64,000 nt of DNA from Chelonoidis abingdonii (taxonomy: Eukaryota > Chordata > Testudines > Testudinidae), in contig NC_133776.1 of NCBI RefSeq assembly GCF_003597395.2, forward strand, positions 33,053,430-33,117,429. The letters are read 5' to 3'. The notes under the pieces were generated by a model. It had not been told where the DNA came from and ran no database searches. It saw only the letters and a list, made by a program, of their open reading frames with translations. The translations under genes and the position numbers were made by a program. Positions 1 through 42,800 of the stretch are shown here, piece by piece; position 1 is the stretch's first letter, and every line of letters starts with the position of its first letter.

Positions 1-1705
1 GGTCCCAGACGACTGGAGAACAGCAAACATAATATCTATCTTTAAAAAGAGAAACAGAGAGGACCCAAGGAGTTGTAGACCAGTCAGCCTAACTTTGATA
101 CCTGGAAAGATATTAGAACAAATTTTTAAACAATCTGTTTGTAAGCACGTGGAGGATAATGGGGTTATAAGGAATCGCCAGCATGGATTTCTCAAAAACA
201 AATCATGCCAAACCAAAATAATTTTCTTCTTTGACAGGGTTACTGGCCTAATGGATGGGGGGGAGCAGTAGACATGATGTATCTTGATCTTAGTGAGGCT
301 TTTGACACAGTCCCACATAACATTCTCATAAGCAAACTAGGGAAATATGGTCTATATCAGTGCTTCTCAAAGCCGGTCCACCGCTTGTTCAAGGAAAGCC
401 CCTGGCAGGCCAGGCCGGTTTGTTTACCTGCCATGTCCGCAGGTTCGGCCAATTGCACCTCCCACTGGCCGCAATTAACTGCTCCAGGCCAATGGGGGCT
501 GCGGAAGGGCGGCCAGCCCCCATTGGCCTGGAGCAGTTAACTGCGGCCAATGGGAGGTGCGATCGGCCGAACCTGCGGACATGGCAGGTAAACAAACCGG
601 CCTGGCCTGCCAGGGGCTTTCCTTGAACAAGCGGTGGACCGGCTTTGAGAAGCACTGATATAGATTAAATTATGAATAGGTGGGTGCACAACTGGTTGAG
701 AGGCCGTACTCAAAGAGTAGTTATCAATGGCTTGTTGTCAGACTGGGAGGACATATATAGTGGTGTCCCACCGGGGTCAGTCCTGGGTCTGGTACTATTC
801 AGAATTTTCATTAATGACTTAGATAACAGAGAGGAAAGTATACTTCTAAAGTTTGCAGATGACACAAAGCAGGAAGAGATTGCAAGCATAGAGGACAGGA
901 TTAGAATTCCAAATGACCTTGACAAATTGGTCTGAATTCAACAAGATGAAATTCAGTAAAGACAACTACCTAGTACTATGCTTAGGAAGGAAAAATCAAA
1001 TGCACAGCTAGAAAATGGCAAATAAATCGTAAATAAAACGTAGCACTAAAAAAGTTCTGGGTGTTCGAGTGGATCACAAATTGACTATGGGTCAACAATG
1101 TGATGTAGTTATATGAGAGGCTAATATTCTGGGGTGTAGTAATGAGATTGTTGTATGTCAGACACGAGAGGTAATTATCCCACTCTACTCTGCAGTGGTG
1201 AGGTCTCAGCTGGAGGATTGTGTCCAGTTCTGGGTGCCACACTTTACGAAAGATGTGGACAAATTGGACAGAGTCCAGAGGAGAGCACCAAAAATTATAA
1301 ATGGTTTACAAAACTTGTCCTATGAGGAAAGGTTAAGAAAACTGGGCATGTTTAGTCTTAAGAAAAGAAAACTGATAAGGCTTCAAATATGTTAAGGGGT
1401 ATTGTAAAGTGCTGTGATCAGTTGTTCTCCATGTCCACTGAAGGCAGGACAAGAAGTAATCGGCTTAATCTGCAGCAAGGGAGATTTAAGTTGGATATTA
1501 GAAAGCTTTTCCTAACTATAACAATAGTTAAGATGTGGAATAGGCTTCCAAGGGAAGTTTGTGTAATCCACATCATTCGAGGTTTTTCAGAATAGGCTGG
1601 ACAAACACCTACCAGGCATGGTCTAGATTACTTGGTCCTGCCACAGTATGGGGGCTGGACTAGATGACTTCTCTAGGTCCCTTCCAGCCCTACAAAACTG
1701 TGAGA
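1..1705 (+). mobile_element. CR1 LINE 3' part (reverse transcriptase to 3' end), decayed
   Basis: Sense-strand reading gives CR1 reverse transcriptase: ISIFKKRNREDPRSCRPVSL, MMYLDLSEAFDTVPHNIL, VINGLLSDWEDIYSGVPPGS, FKFADDTK-like and RSQLEDCVQFWVPHF, followed by the typical CR1 3' end (CTGGACTAGATGACTTC...GGTCCCTTCCAGCCCTA). Frameshifts and stops break it. It runs off the left edge and is split at 358-657 by a palindromic MITE. Confidence 0.9.
358..657. mobile_element. 300-bp fold-back hAT MITE inside CR1
   Basis: Two arms of about 144 nt are inverted copies of each other with about four mismatches, joined by an 11-nt centre. Ends are CAGTGCTTCTCAAAG and its complement, hAT-type termini. Flanks GTCTATAT and ATATAGAT look like mutated copies of GTCTAGAT, the 8-nt target present in related CR1s and close to the NTCTAGAN preference of Charlie-type hATs. 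The core resembles the hAT fragment at 38146-38326. Confidence 0.88.
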
Positions 1706-2390
1706 AGGGAATAGCAAATTAATCAGACTTAACTATGTTTTATAATCTATGGTTAGTTAAGATGTCCCTACTTGCATGTTCCATTTCTGGGGAAACTTTC
1801 ATTGTTTTCTCTGTCATAAACTGCTAAATTCCTCATGTGTATGTGTGTGTTTGGGTGGGGAGGCGGGGGAGGAAGGAGGATATTTTCTCACACACCCATA
1901 CTTACATCTTAATCAACAGATCTAGCAACATTTCATTAACCCCAATAAAAGCAAAAATAAAATTAAAATAGTCATTCAGTGATCCACTAACCAATAGTCA
2001 TCTTGTTAGTCATTTTACTTAAGTTAGACTGTGTCTGACTTGCATGGAAGCACCATTTACTTACCTATATTCTGAAGACACTTAGCTGAACAGTATTATC
2101 TGTTCTTCATAAAGCTGTTCAAAATGCTTCACCATGCTTTCCTATGTCTTTTTTTTCCCCTGAACAGTACTTATTGGTATACTTCTTATCTTTTATTTTC
2201 TATCTGTATTTAGGCCCTAGGGGCAAGAACTCTATACTGCCCCCAAAACACTGCAGACACTTAACAAATGCTGTTACAATGTCTAATATTTCTAGGTTGA
2301 CCTCTGTTTCATCTGTTGTTCTTAACATTTAGCCGACTTTATGATGAAACTAAAAATGTTTTGATTTTTTTCATATTAACCTCTGTGTAG
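1706..2390. other. ATR intron sequence without recognised features
   Basis: AT-rich, with a short GT-rich patch near 1840-1860 (GTGTATGTGTGTGTTTG). Nothing else recognised up to the first visible ATR exon. Confidence 0.6.
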
Positions 2391-34276
<31,886 letters not shown>

Positions 34277-34573
34277 AATACTGTCTTCACAACTTATGCT
34301 GCTATAATTTTTTTTTTACAAAACGTTGTTGAATTCTTTCTTAGTCACTGTAATATTTTCTATAATTACTACTTTTGTTGATTTCTGATATTGTGCATAT
34401 CTACATTGCAACTTAATATGCAGCCTATGTAATATATACTATGTAGTTGTGCATATGCTGTGTATGTTGTATACACATATAAATGCACTCATTGCATTAT
34501 ATGAGTTTGAAGATACATACATTTATACATAGATATTTGTATTTATGGAGACTGTTTTATGTATACAGAATAC

Positions 34574-34579
34574 AATAAA
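34574..34579 (+). promoter_or_regulatory. Candidate poly(A) signal of ATR
   Basis: AATAAA in ACAATAAATGAAC, 298 nt after the stop codon, followed by a GT-rich segment (GTGTGTGG) about 40 nt downstream as expected for cleavage. Confidence 0.55.
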
Positions 34580-34822
34580 TGAACTACTAAACAATATACA
34601 GTCATCTCAACGATGCATGTGTGTGGTTTCCTATATACTTTACATTCATCTACAATATTTATGAATGTGTATGTATACTCCCATATCTAAGCAGGGTCAA
34701 ATTAGCTTTATAAAATGTTTTTTATATATATATATATTTTAAGGGAGGGAGATACTTATTCTATTTCTAATTAATTTCTTGTGTAGGAGACGAGTTGATA
34801 TTTAAAAAGAGAATGTATATAA

Positions 34823-34828
34823 AATAAA
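34823..34828 (+). promoter_or_regulatory. Second candidate poly(A) signal of ATR
   Basis: AATAAA in ATAAAATAAATTTTG, followed by a T-rich and TG-containing segment. Possibly a distal alternative site. Confidence 0.4.
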
Positions 34829-34859
34829 TTTTGTATCAACATGGTTGAAATGGGATTTT

Positions 34860-37277
34860 TACCAGTAACTGTATTCATGTACCTATTTCAGAGGGGTTTT
34901 CCAAAACTAGAAACTTTTTTGCAAGATATTCATTCTTACCTAGGTTTCTCTGAAATTTTGCTATTGCTAATGGGAAGCCCCCAGGCATTTTAAACTATTG
35001 TATCAACTAGTAGCACCTGTTTGACCTCTAAACCACCCAGTAGAGCATAATATGGCATGTCACCAAAAGGCAGGTTTTTGTGGCATGTCACACAAGTCCT
35101 CCAATTGAAGACAACAGCATTTCCTGATTTAGCCTTCTGAAGTGACTGAGATCATTCATGCCCTTAATTTCCTTTTTACTTGTACTTTCTTGTTTTTACA
35201 CCCCTCACCTCTTCTAGAAAACATCATTTTGTGCACTCAAACCCACCTTACTTTGAGAAAGTCCTCAGCCCCTACAGAAACAATTTTATAGCCTCCCACT
35301 AAGAACCCAAATAGAATGCGATTTGTTATACTATGACCATTATTACCTCTGAGCACCATTTGAAAATAACATTCTATCTCTACTATTCCGATTTCCCACC
35401 CCCACCAAAAAAAACCCACCTGGAATTAAAAGGTGCATACATAATCTGAATTAAAGTAATCAAATGGCCTGTATTCTAATTCCCTGCTCTTTGCATATGC
35501 AATTATCTTAAATTAAGCTCTTTGGGGCAGAGATCTAGTATTTGTCTATGAAGTGTCATGAACACGTATGGTGCAGTAGGAGTAATACATTATAATGGAG
35601 AGAATCATTCCTTGGATCTGTGTGCAGAATAGCCCCCCCACGCATGCCTGGATCTCCATCCTTATGTAAGTAAAGGGATTGAGGGGCCTTTGTGTTACTG
35701 TCCCTTCACACCATAAGGATCTTTTTTGTTGGTGGGGAGGGGCAAACTCATGTCCTGAAGCTGCACTAACATCCTTGCCCTAGCCTGCCATACTGTGAAA
35801 CCCAATTAAGGGAAAACAGAGGGAAGTGGTTAGAGGAATGTTTAGCACAGTGGCTCCGTTGCTGCAGAAAGAGCAGCCCCTCGGAGCCATTGCTCAGGCA
35901 CAGGACCCGCTGCTTTTAGCATCTGGACAGAACCCCTTGTTTCCTCCACTATTGGCAAATCTATTTCCCATTCCTTTCTTGTAGGTTTTCCCATGTGAAG
36001 CAATTTTCTAGCCCCTGTTATTTCCCACTCAAGTCAAAGAGAAAATTTTTCTAGAAACAAAAGTAAGTAATGTTTTTGAATATATTCAATTTTCACTGAT
36101 GGGACAAACAAATGTCCTAAATCAGTAACAAAAGAAAGTATTAACTGTGCGACACTGGGCCAGAAAATATTGTGGCAAATCTAGTATATAATTTTTTTAA
36201 GTTTCTTCTGTTAAGAGACAGGTATACATCTGTACTAGTCCTTTATGTAACAGCTATTGTTCTGCAGCCAGATGCACATGGTCATTCCCAGTTAATCTGA
36301 ATTTCAAATAGGTTGCAATGCCCCTCTGAATTTAAATACTATGCAGAACTGTAAATATCTTTTCACCATTGTTCTCCTGGGAACCTGGACGGTCATCTAA
36401 AATAAGAGAACATTAAAGATGACGCTGAAATGGATTAATGCTGTCCTATGAATACATAAACTTGCCCAAACCTGCTTCTAGGAATATCAGTTTTTAAAAT
36501 GCCATCACTTGGATTCTATGCTGGGTAATTTTTGTACTAAAATAAGGTGGTGATGTATGATACATCAAATTGAAATGAAAACAACACTGCTGAGCTAAAG
36601 CTAGCTTGGAGGTTCTTATACTGCTTTACATATTCTGATTAAGATCTATACGTTTGAACTAGAACTGTAGTTAACTATGCAGTTTCTACCCAGTCCCTTA
36701 TGAGCCCTGTTTTTTCTAAATACCTATATCCTCTTCAGTATTGCCTTATTTATTTGTTCCTTCTGTTTTTCTACTTTCTTTTTTAATTTTAAAGGAATTT
36801 GTGTTTTTCAGATGTTTCCTTCTCCATTCTCTGCTTCTTATGCAGTCACCCCCAAAACCTTGTGTACAAATACTGGTTTCATCTCTCAATTCAGTATCTC
36901 ATCTCTCCTCTCCCTTGTACCCTTCATCCTTAGTATTTCCTCCTCTCCCTTCTGTTTTCTCTTCTGTCCTCCTTAAGGTGGCCAACGGATAACCCTTCTG
37001 GGTAGGTTGGTGAAAGGGTAGCCCTCTTCCTGGGAAGGGAAACTATAAGGCCAAGTAACCAAAAGCTACAGGGGAAGGCACTGTGCTGTAGTCACAGCAC
37101 AGAGTGATGCTGCAAAGCTGGATTTTCTGCTGGGCATGAGCCTAGCTGGTGCCTCCGTGATATCAATGTAAAAGCTGCTGTGCAGCACTCCGCACAACTG
37201 CGCAGGAGGGAAAAGGAACTTCTGCACACAACTGATGACCAGTGCCTATGATAAGAAGAAGCTGGAAACAATCCCGC
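34860..37277. other. ATR-XRN1 intergenic DNA, nothing recognised
   Basis: Mixed-composition non-coding sequence; no repeat family identified. Around 37000-37270 GC rises, next to the LTR-like block. Confidence 0.5.
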
Positions 37278-38145
37278 TGTGACAGGTTGGACCTCCCATC
37301 TGGGATGCCACGTGACGTGCTGGGGTCCCACTGGTTCTGCCAGTTCCACCAGCCTGGGTTTCCTCACCCTGTCTTAGCTGTGCCAAGCCCTCAAGCTTTC
37401 TCTGGCATATACCCAGCTGCAAGTGGACACAGAGACACTGAGATTAGCTCTGTGTGGGAGGAATCAGCTTGGACATTCACATGCACATCTCCTTTGGGGT
37501 ATAAACCCAAAATAATATTGTCTTGTACTGTAGAGAACTCTATACAACATAAGCTCATAAATTCATCCTGTCCCTCAATGTGGAGGAAGATATGCACAAC
37601 TTCTTGCCCCCCCCCCCAGTTATAAATTGCACAAACTGGGTTTATAATAAAAACAAGTTTATTAACTACAAAGACAGATTTTAGGTCATGATAAGGGATA
37701 GCAAACAGAACAAAGCAGTTTACTAAGCAAATAAAACACAAATACAAAGCTTAAGATGTTAGAGACTGGTTTCAAGAAGTAATTTCTCACCCTAAATGTT
37801 GCTTTTGGGCAGAATGCAGGTTAGCTATGGTGCTTGCAGCTTAAATCTTCAGAAACCATATTCACACACCAGATCCCTTTTCCAGACAGCACTCATCTCC
37901 CCTCCCCACCCTTGTGTCTTTCTTTCTTATATCTTTCCAGCTGTCATCCTGGGTGGGGATTCAGTGAAAAGTGAACCAAGATCAATTTACTCCCCAGCCT
38001 TAAATAGAATTTACATAAGACCGGAATCTTTTGTTTCCCAGTCTTGACCTCCCCCTCCTTTTAGTGGAAAATCACTAATAGTCCAAGATGGTGTTTAGTA
38101 CCAGGTGACATGACAACATGACCAAAGCAAGGTCCCAGGACACTT
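37278..38145 (-). mobile_element. Probable LTR-type repeat, antisense
   Basis: Begins at left with TGTGACAGGTTGG (minus-strand end CCAACCTGTCACA), and holds a minus-strand AATAAA (complement at 37658-37663) before a T-rich stretch. Layout matches an LTR but the other boundary is lost near a hAT fragment at 38146. No internal retroviral genes. Confidence 0.5.
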
Positions 38146-38326
38146 CTCAGGGCCAGCATGTCCTTTGGCCCGTGCTGTTTCCTGCAGCCCCATTGGCCTG
38201 GAGTGGCGAATTGTGGCCAGTGGGAGCCGTGATCAGCCGATGCGGATGCGGCAGGTAAACTGTCCCAGCCCGGCCCACCATGGGGCTTACCCTGGTGAGC
38301 CACATGCCAAAGGTTGCCAGTCCCTG
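38146..38326 (+). mobile_element. hAT fragment, right half
   Basis: CCCATTGGCCTGGAG, GCGGATGCGGCAGGTAAAC and the end GGTTGCCAGTCCCTG match the core of the MITE at 358-657 plus a hAT-like terminus. The left half is missing. Confidence 0.7.
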
Positions 38327-38882
38327 GTATAAGTAACTCAGTGATCCAGGAAACATAATGGGAACCTTTCAGTCCTTGGTTCATATCTAGCTCAGCTCTT
38401 CATTTAGATCTGCCTTGCGACGTTCTGTTCCCCAGGCCTGATCTACACCTGGGAAAGTTTTGAAAAGCTTCTTGCATGCTAATGCTGTTTTCAGCATCGT
38501 GCTTATTAGCTCTTTTCCCAGCAGGGCTAGATAGCATGGTGCTGAGCCAAGCAGCTGTAGCCATTGGGTTACCTGCATCTGAGTTCTTAGCACTGCTGAG
38601 GCCTTTGTTAAGCAGGGTAACAGGTGTTTCCTAGCATAGGCAAGCTCCACTCAACTAGGGTGAGTGGGGTTTGGTTTTGTTCAAGCATTAAAGGGGAAGG
38701 TGGATGGATGGCAGGTGGGTTTGTACATTTTCATACCAATTTTGGGAGGCTCACATAGATCATTGGCCCTAGGGCAGCGCTGGGCTGATGTCTTGCTATG
38801 GGTCGCTAAAGAGCCTTGCCTGCTTATGGACCCAAACTTGTACCCACTGTGGGGTGCCTGCTGGTGGATATGCTTGTGCCCT
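38327..38882. other. Intergenic DNA before the XRN1 promoter
   Basis: No recognised repeat or gene. May include the far end of the LTR-type repeat. Confidence 0.45.
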
Positions 38883-39002
38883 AGGGTGACTAGATGTCCC
38901 GATTTTATAGGGACAGTCCTGATTTTGGGGTCTTTTTCTTATATACGCTCCTAATACCCCATCCCCTGTCCTGATTTTTCATATTTGCTGTCCGGTCACC
39001 CT
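38883..39002. mobile_element. 120-bp MITE with AGGGTGAC ends
   Basis: Terminal inverted repeat AGGGTGAC...GTCACCCT around a short core (GATGTCCCGATTTTATAGGG). It sits just upstream of the CpG-rich XRN1 promoter. Confidence 0.75.
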
Positions 39003-39039
39003 ATTGTGCCCAGCTGCCGGTGGACAGATGTCCGTACCT

Positions 39040-39860
39040 CGCACGCTACCTGTGCCACTCACTAACCCCAGCGCCGGTGTGGTGGCGCAGGAAATTCGGC
39101 CAGGGGGCAGTTTGAGTTTGGGCTACCCCGCCGGCGGCCGAGGCAGAGAGGGCGGGTCTCTCGGTGACGAGGTGGCCCCCACCGGGCTAACCCCTGTAGG
39201 TCCGCGCTGACGCATCGGCACGTTCTGAGAGGGGTCACTCACGAGACTGTGGCGCCCGCCTCGTCTCCCTGCGCCCGGGGGGAGCGGGGAAATCGAGCGA
39301 GCTCCTGCACCTGCCCGCAGGGCTGCACCAGCATCGGCGAGTTGTGAGGAAAGACGCTCTATCTCCGCCTCAGTCTCTATGGGTGGAATCGGGCCGCTCT
39401 GCGCCGCGCTCTGTGGTGGCTGGGCGGCCTGGCTGTCAGTAGGACGCGCCGGAAGGAAGCCGGCTGTGGGGGAAGGGCTGCTTGGGTTCGGTCAGGCTGG
39501 GGTAGGCGGCGGCCATGGGGGTCCCCAAGTTCTACCGGTGGGTCTCGGAGCGGTATCCCTGCCTCAGCCAGGTGCTGAAGGAGCATCAGGTGAGCGGCGC
39601 TGGGCCAGGGGTAGCGGGCTGGGGGTGCGCACCCACCTTGCCCCAGCCGCGCTCCGGGCACGGGAGGGTGTCCCCGTGCTTCGCCGCAGCCAGCTCACAG
39701 CGGAGGGCGGCCCCGCTAACGGCTCCGGGCTCGTGTCCGGCGCTGCGCTGACCTGCCTCGCCCCCGTGAGGAGCCAGGCCGCTCCCGAGCGTTCCCCGCA
39801 GGACACGGTGCCAGGGAGCGAGCTCTGCAGCGGGCCTCGCTGACACGCCTCCGCAAACAC
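39040..39860 (+). promoter_or_regulatory. XRN1: CpG-rich promoter region of XRN1
   Basis: GC- and CpG-rich block around exon 1, in sharp contrast to the AT-rich surroundings. No TATA box is evident before the ATG, fitting a housekeeping CpG-island promoter. The transcription start cannot be placed from sequence alone. ORFs on both strands here are by-products of the high GC content. Confidence 0.75.
39515..39589 (+). CDS. XRN1: XRN1 exon 1 (residues 1-25)
   Basis: MGVPKFYRW followed by [16 protein letters not shown]. The initiator has a strong Kozak context (GCCATGG, G at +4), and MGVPKF is the invariant XRN start. Donor GTGAGC. The exon lies inside the CpG-rich promoter block. Confidence 0.97.
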
Positions 39861-42800
39861 AGCTGCTGGGAGGCTGGGGCTGGTGCCAGCCCTGCGTTAT
39901 GGGGAGAGCAGTGCCTGCTCGTAGCCTTCCCGCTTCTGTTCGTTGATTTATTTTTCTTTCTCGGAACACGTCTAGGTCTAGTTCAGCAGCTTCTTAGTTT
40001 GACCTTTTATAACACGGCATAATAAACTTGCTAGCAACCACCACTAGCTTCACCAGCAGCCCCTCTAGGTACGTTTGGAAGGCGCCTTTCAAAAGATAGA
40101 ACGCGGCTGTTTTGTTTAACAGCATCGCTTGGATGTGGAAGACAACATCATGGTGCGTTTTTTTTAAAGTGCTTAACCTTGGTCCAACTCCGCTTCTGTG
40201 TAAGTAGTTGAGGGTGGTCTAAAAGTAAGTAAAATAGACTTCTAAATATTATATGATTAGGAAACGTGGACAGATGTTGCTGTAGTCAGCATGTTGATGT
40301 TTGTTAGAATAACTACGTATTATTTTAAAGTAATTTAAAGAGAGGTTGAAAATCATATAGTTAGTGGGTGGAGGGCTTGTCTATGCATTTAAAATAATTC
40401 AGAATAAGGTAGGAAATTAAAGCAGATTAACTATTCCCGATTAGCTCCATGTCTGGATTTATTTATTCCAGAATAAGAGTGCTTTATTCTGAATCATGTT
40501 AAACTAATTCAGAATAAGGCATTCTTATTCTGGCATAAGAGTATCCACACATGGAGCTAATCAGGAATAGCTATTCTGGAATAATTCCCCAAATAGACAA
40601 ACCATAAGTAGTTAGGAAGATGAAAGAATGGAAAACAGGAGACTTTCAAAGAAGAAAGGACAATTAAACTACTAATCTCTTGTCCTAGATCAGTGGTTCT
40701 CAACATTTTTATCATCTAGAGCTGCATATGCAGCTCTCTGTGTTATATGGGCCACATCCACACAATATATGTACTACCTGTATGGCCCTGAGAATGTCAC
40801 ATGGGCAAAAACTGTGTGCTGGTTGGGCCACAGGTTCAGATTCACTGCCCTAGATAAAGGGACAGTCTTTGAAATTACCAGAGTCTATGCTGGATGCTCA
40901 GAGGGGGTTGAAAGCATAAAACAATGTTTAACAATGCCTCATCATACTCCCAGTCAACTGTTTGTTTATTTTGGCTTCATCTGCCTAGAGTTGCACCAGC
41001 TTAACATAAGGTGTGATTTTAAAATGTTTAGTTAAACCAGTGTAGAAGGCTTTGTAGACACTCTTATTTTGGTTTTTATGAGGCTGTCTACAATTAAAAA
41101 AAACTTTTCTCGTTTAGCTATACTGGCAAAACCCTTCTAATGTAGATACAACTATACCACCAAAAAGTACTTCTGCTGGTATAGTTTATTCCAGTTCAGT
41201 GAGCAAAATAGGCTATATTGGCTAAAGCGCCCTATTTTTACAGTATAACTGTCTGCGCTAGGCCTTTTGATAGCATGCCCACAAAACTTTTAAGTGTAGA
41301 CCTGGCTTTATTTTAGTTTCGCTTAAGTCATCGATTAATAACAGGTTTAAATTAAATGGAGCCTGGCTTCCACATGGAGCATCATAATTGTTGATACTTA
41401 AGCTTCTCCTCATTTAAATGTGGTTCTGATTAAACCAATTTTTAACATAGTTTAGTCAGATAATGTAGACAGAAACAAACAAAGTTTAAAATTCAGCATG
41501 GTTCTTAAAATAGTTCCTTAACATAGCCTACTGTAAAGTGAATCCTTTACTTAAATATGGTTTAAAATGCCTTTTAAAATAAAGTTGCCTTCCTAGCTGT
41601 GGGACAGGCCTTTTAGAAAACTGATTTTTAAAACTACATGGTCTATTTTCTGGAACCGGAAGGGGAGGTGCCTTCTACAGATTGACAGTTTCCAGTGATC
41701 AGTTGCCTGAGTGCAAACCCAAGAACAGGAGCAAGATGGAGCATTAATTTTTGGTGACCAGAACATTTAGGCCTTTAGTAATCAGTAACTTGGTGCTCTC
41801 TGTATTGAATTTGCTGAGGCGTCATGCATTACCAAGCATGGACAGGTTGACTGAGTTAATCTTGTTGTGGAAAACCTCCAAAGTCTAACTGAATCATAAA
41901 ATTTATTTTATCCTCTTTTGCCATCACAGCAATAAATTTTTTAGTGTTACTTATTTGATTTTATTTTTGTTACTGCTACTTCCTTTTGAACTCTTAAAGT
42001 AAAAACGTTCTGTAGGAGGCAGAATTATGTCATGTTAACTATACCATAGTTTTCCATAGTTGTTGGAAGAAGGGCATATTCTGCATCTCTTTTAAATAAT
42101 TCGCAAATACAGTGTGATTTTTTTTCATTCAATTAATCACTACAGGGAAAAAATTTTGTTTATTTGTTGGAACTATTCACATTTTTGTCTTTACACCGGA
42201 CTTTACAATATTAATATTAATTAATATTGTAAAGTGTTCTTCTCACTATTTATCTTTATTGCAAAAAGATGCAGGATCATTTGTATACTAACATTTAATT
42301 ACAAAGACTATTATGAAATTGAATTCAGACTGGACATGTTTCACTATTTTATATTTGCTACAGTCCAGCAACAACATGGTAGTCTACTTGTTATCCAGTG
42401 TGTACAGTATTTTAGTAGAGAATGAGCAGGTATTGCATGCAGATAGAAACCATTAAACATGTTTCTCTTCTCCTGCTGGTGTCAGTCAGGAGCAAGTCTG
42501 TTGAAGCTGAAGGAGTAATATTGGTGTAAAATGTGGGTAAGAGAGGAGATAATCAGACCAGAACAGTGGTAGTATTGAAGGAATTGCTGTGGGAAACTAA
42601 AGGTTTGGTGGTGTTTATCAGAAATGAATGTTCAATTTTAGATCTGAAAGGAAAAAAAATTTAACAAATTCAAAATACTAGGAGTTTAAATACATGTGAA
42701 GGGGAGGTACACTTCTGCTCTGTGGTTCTCTTATATTCAGAAGAGTTCATAAGTGAGAATACTAGAATGGTGTAAAATATTGGGCCAGCTACTCAAATAC

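Larger units (their letters stand above)
34277..34850 (+). other. ATR: ATR 3' UTR (end not certain)
   Basis: AT-rich, non-coding sequence after the ATR stop. AATAAA hexamers lie at 34574-34579 and 34823-34828, about 300 and 550 nt past the stop; either could direct cleavage. TATATA-rich stretches lie between them and after 34700. Confidence 0.6.

Noticed and set aside
360..655. Two near-identical 88-residue ORFs on opposite strands
   Set aside because: They are the same sequence read from both arms of the palindromic MITE and have no protein homology that I recognise.
39377..39969. Antisense and alternate-frame ORFs around XRN1 exon 1
   Set aside because: CpG-island composition gives open frames by chance; only the MGVPKFYRW frame is conserved and joins exon 2.
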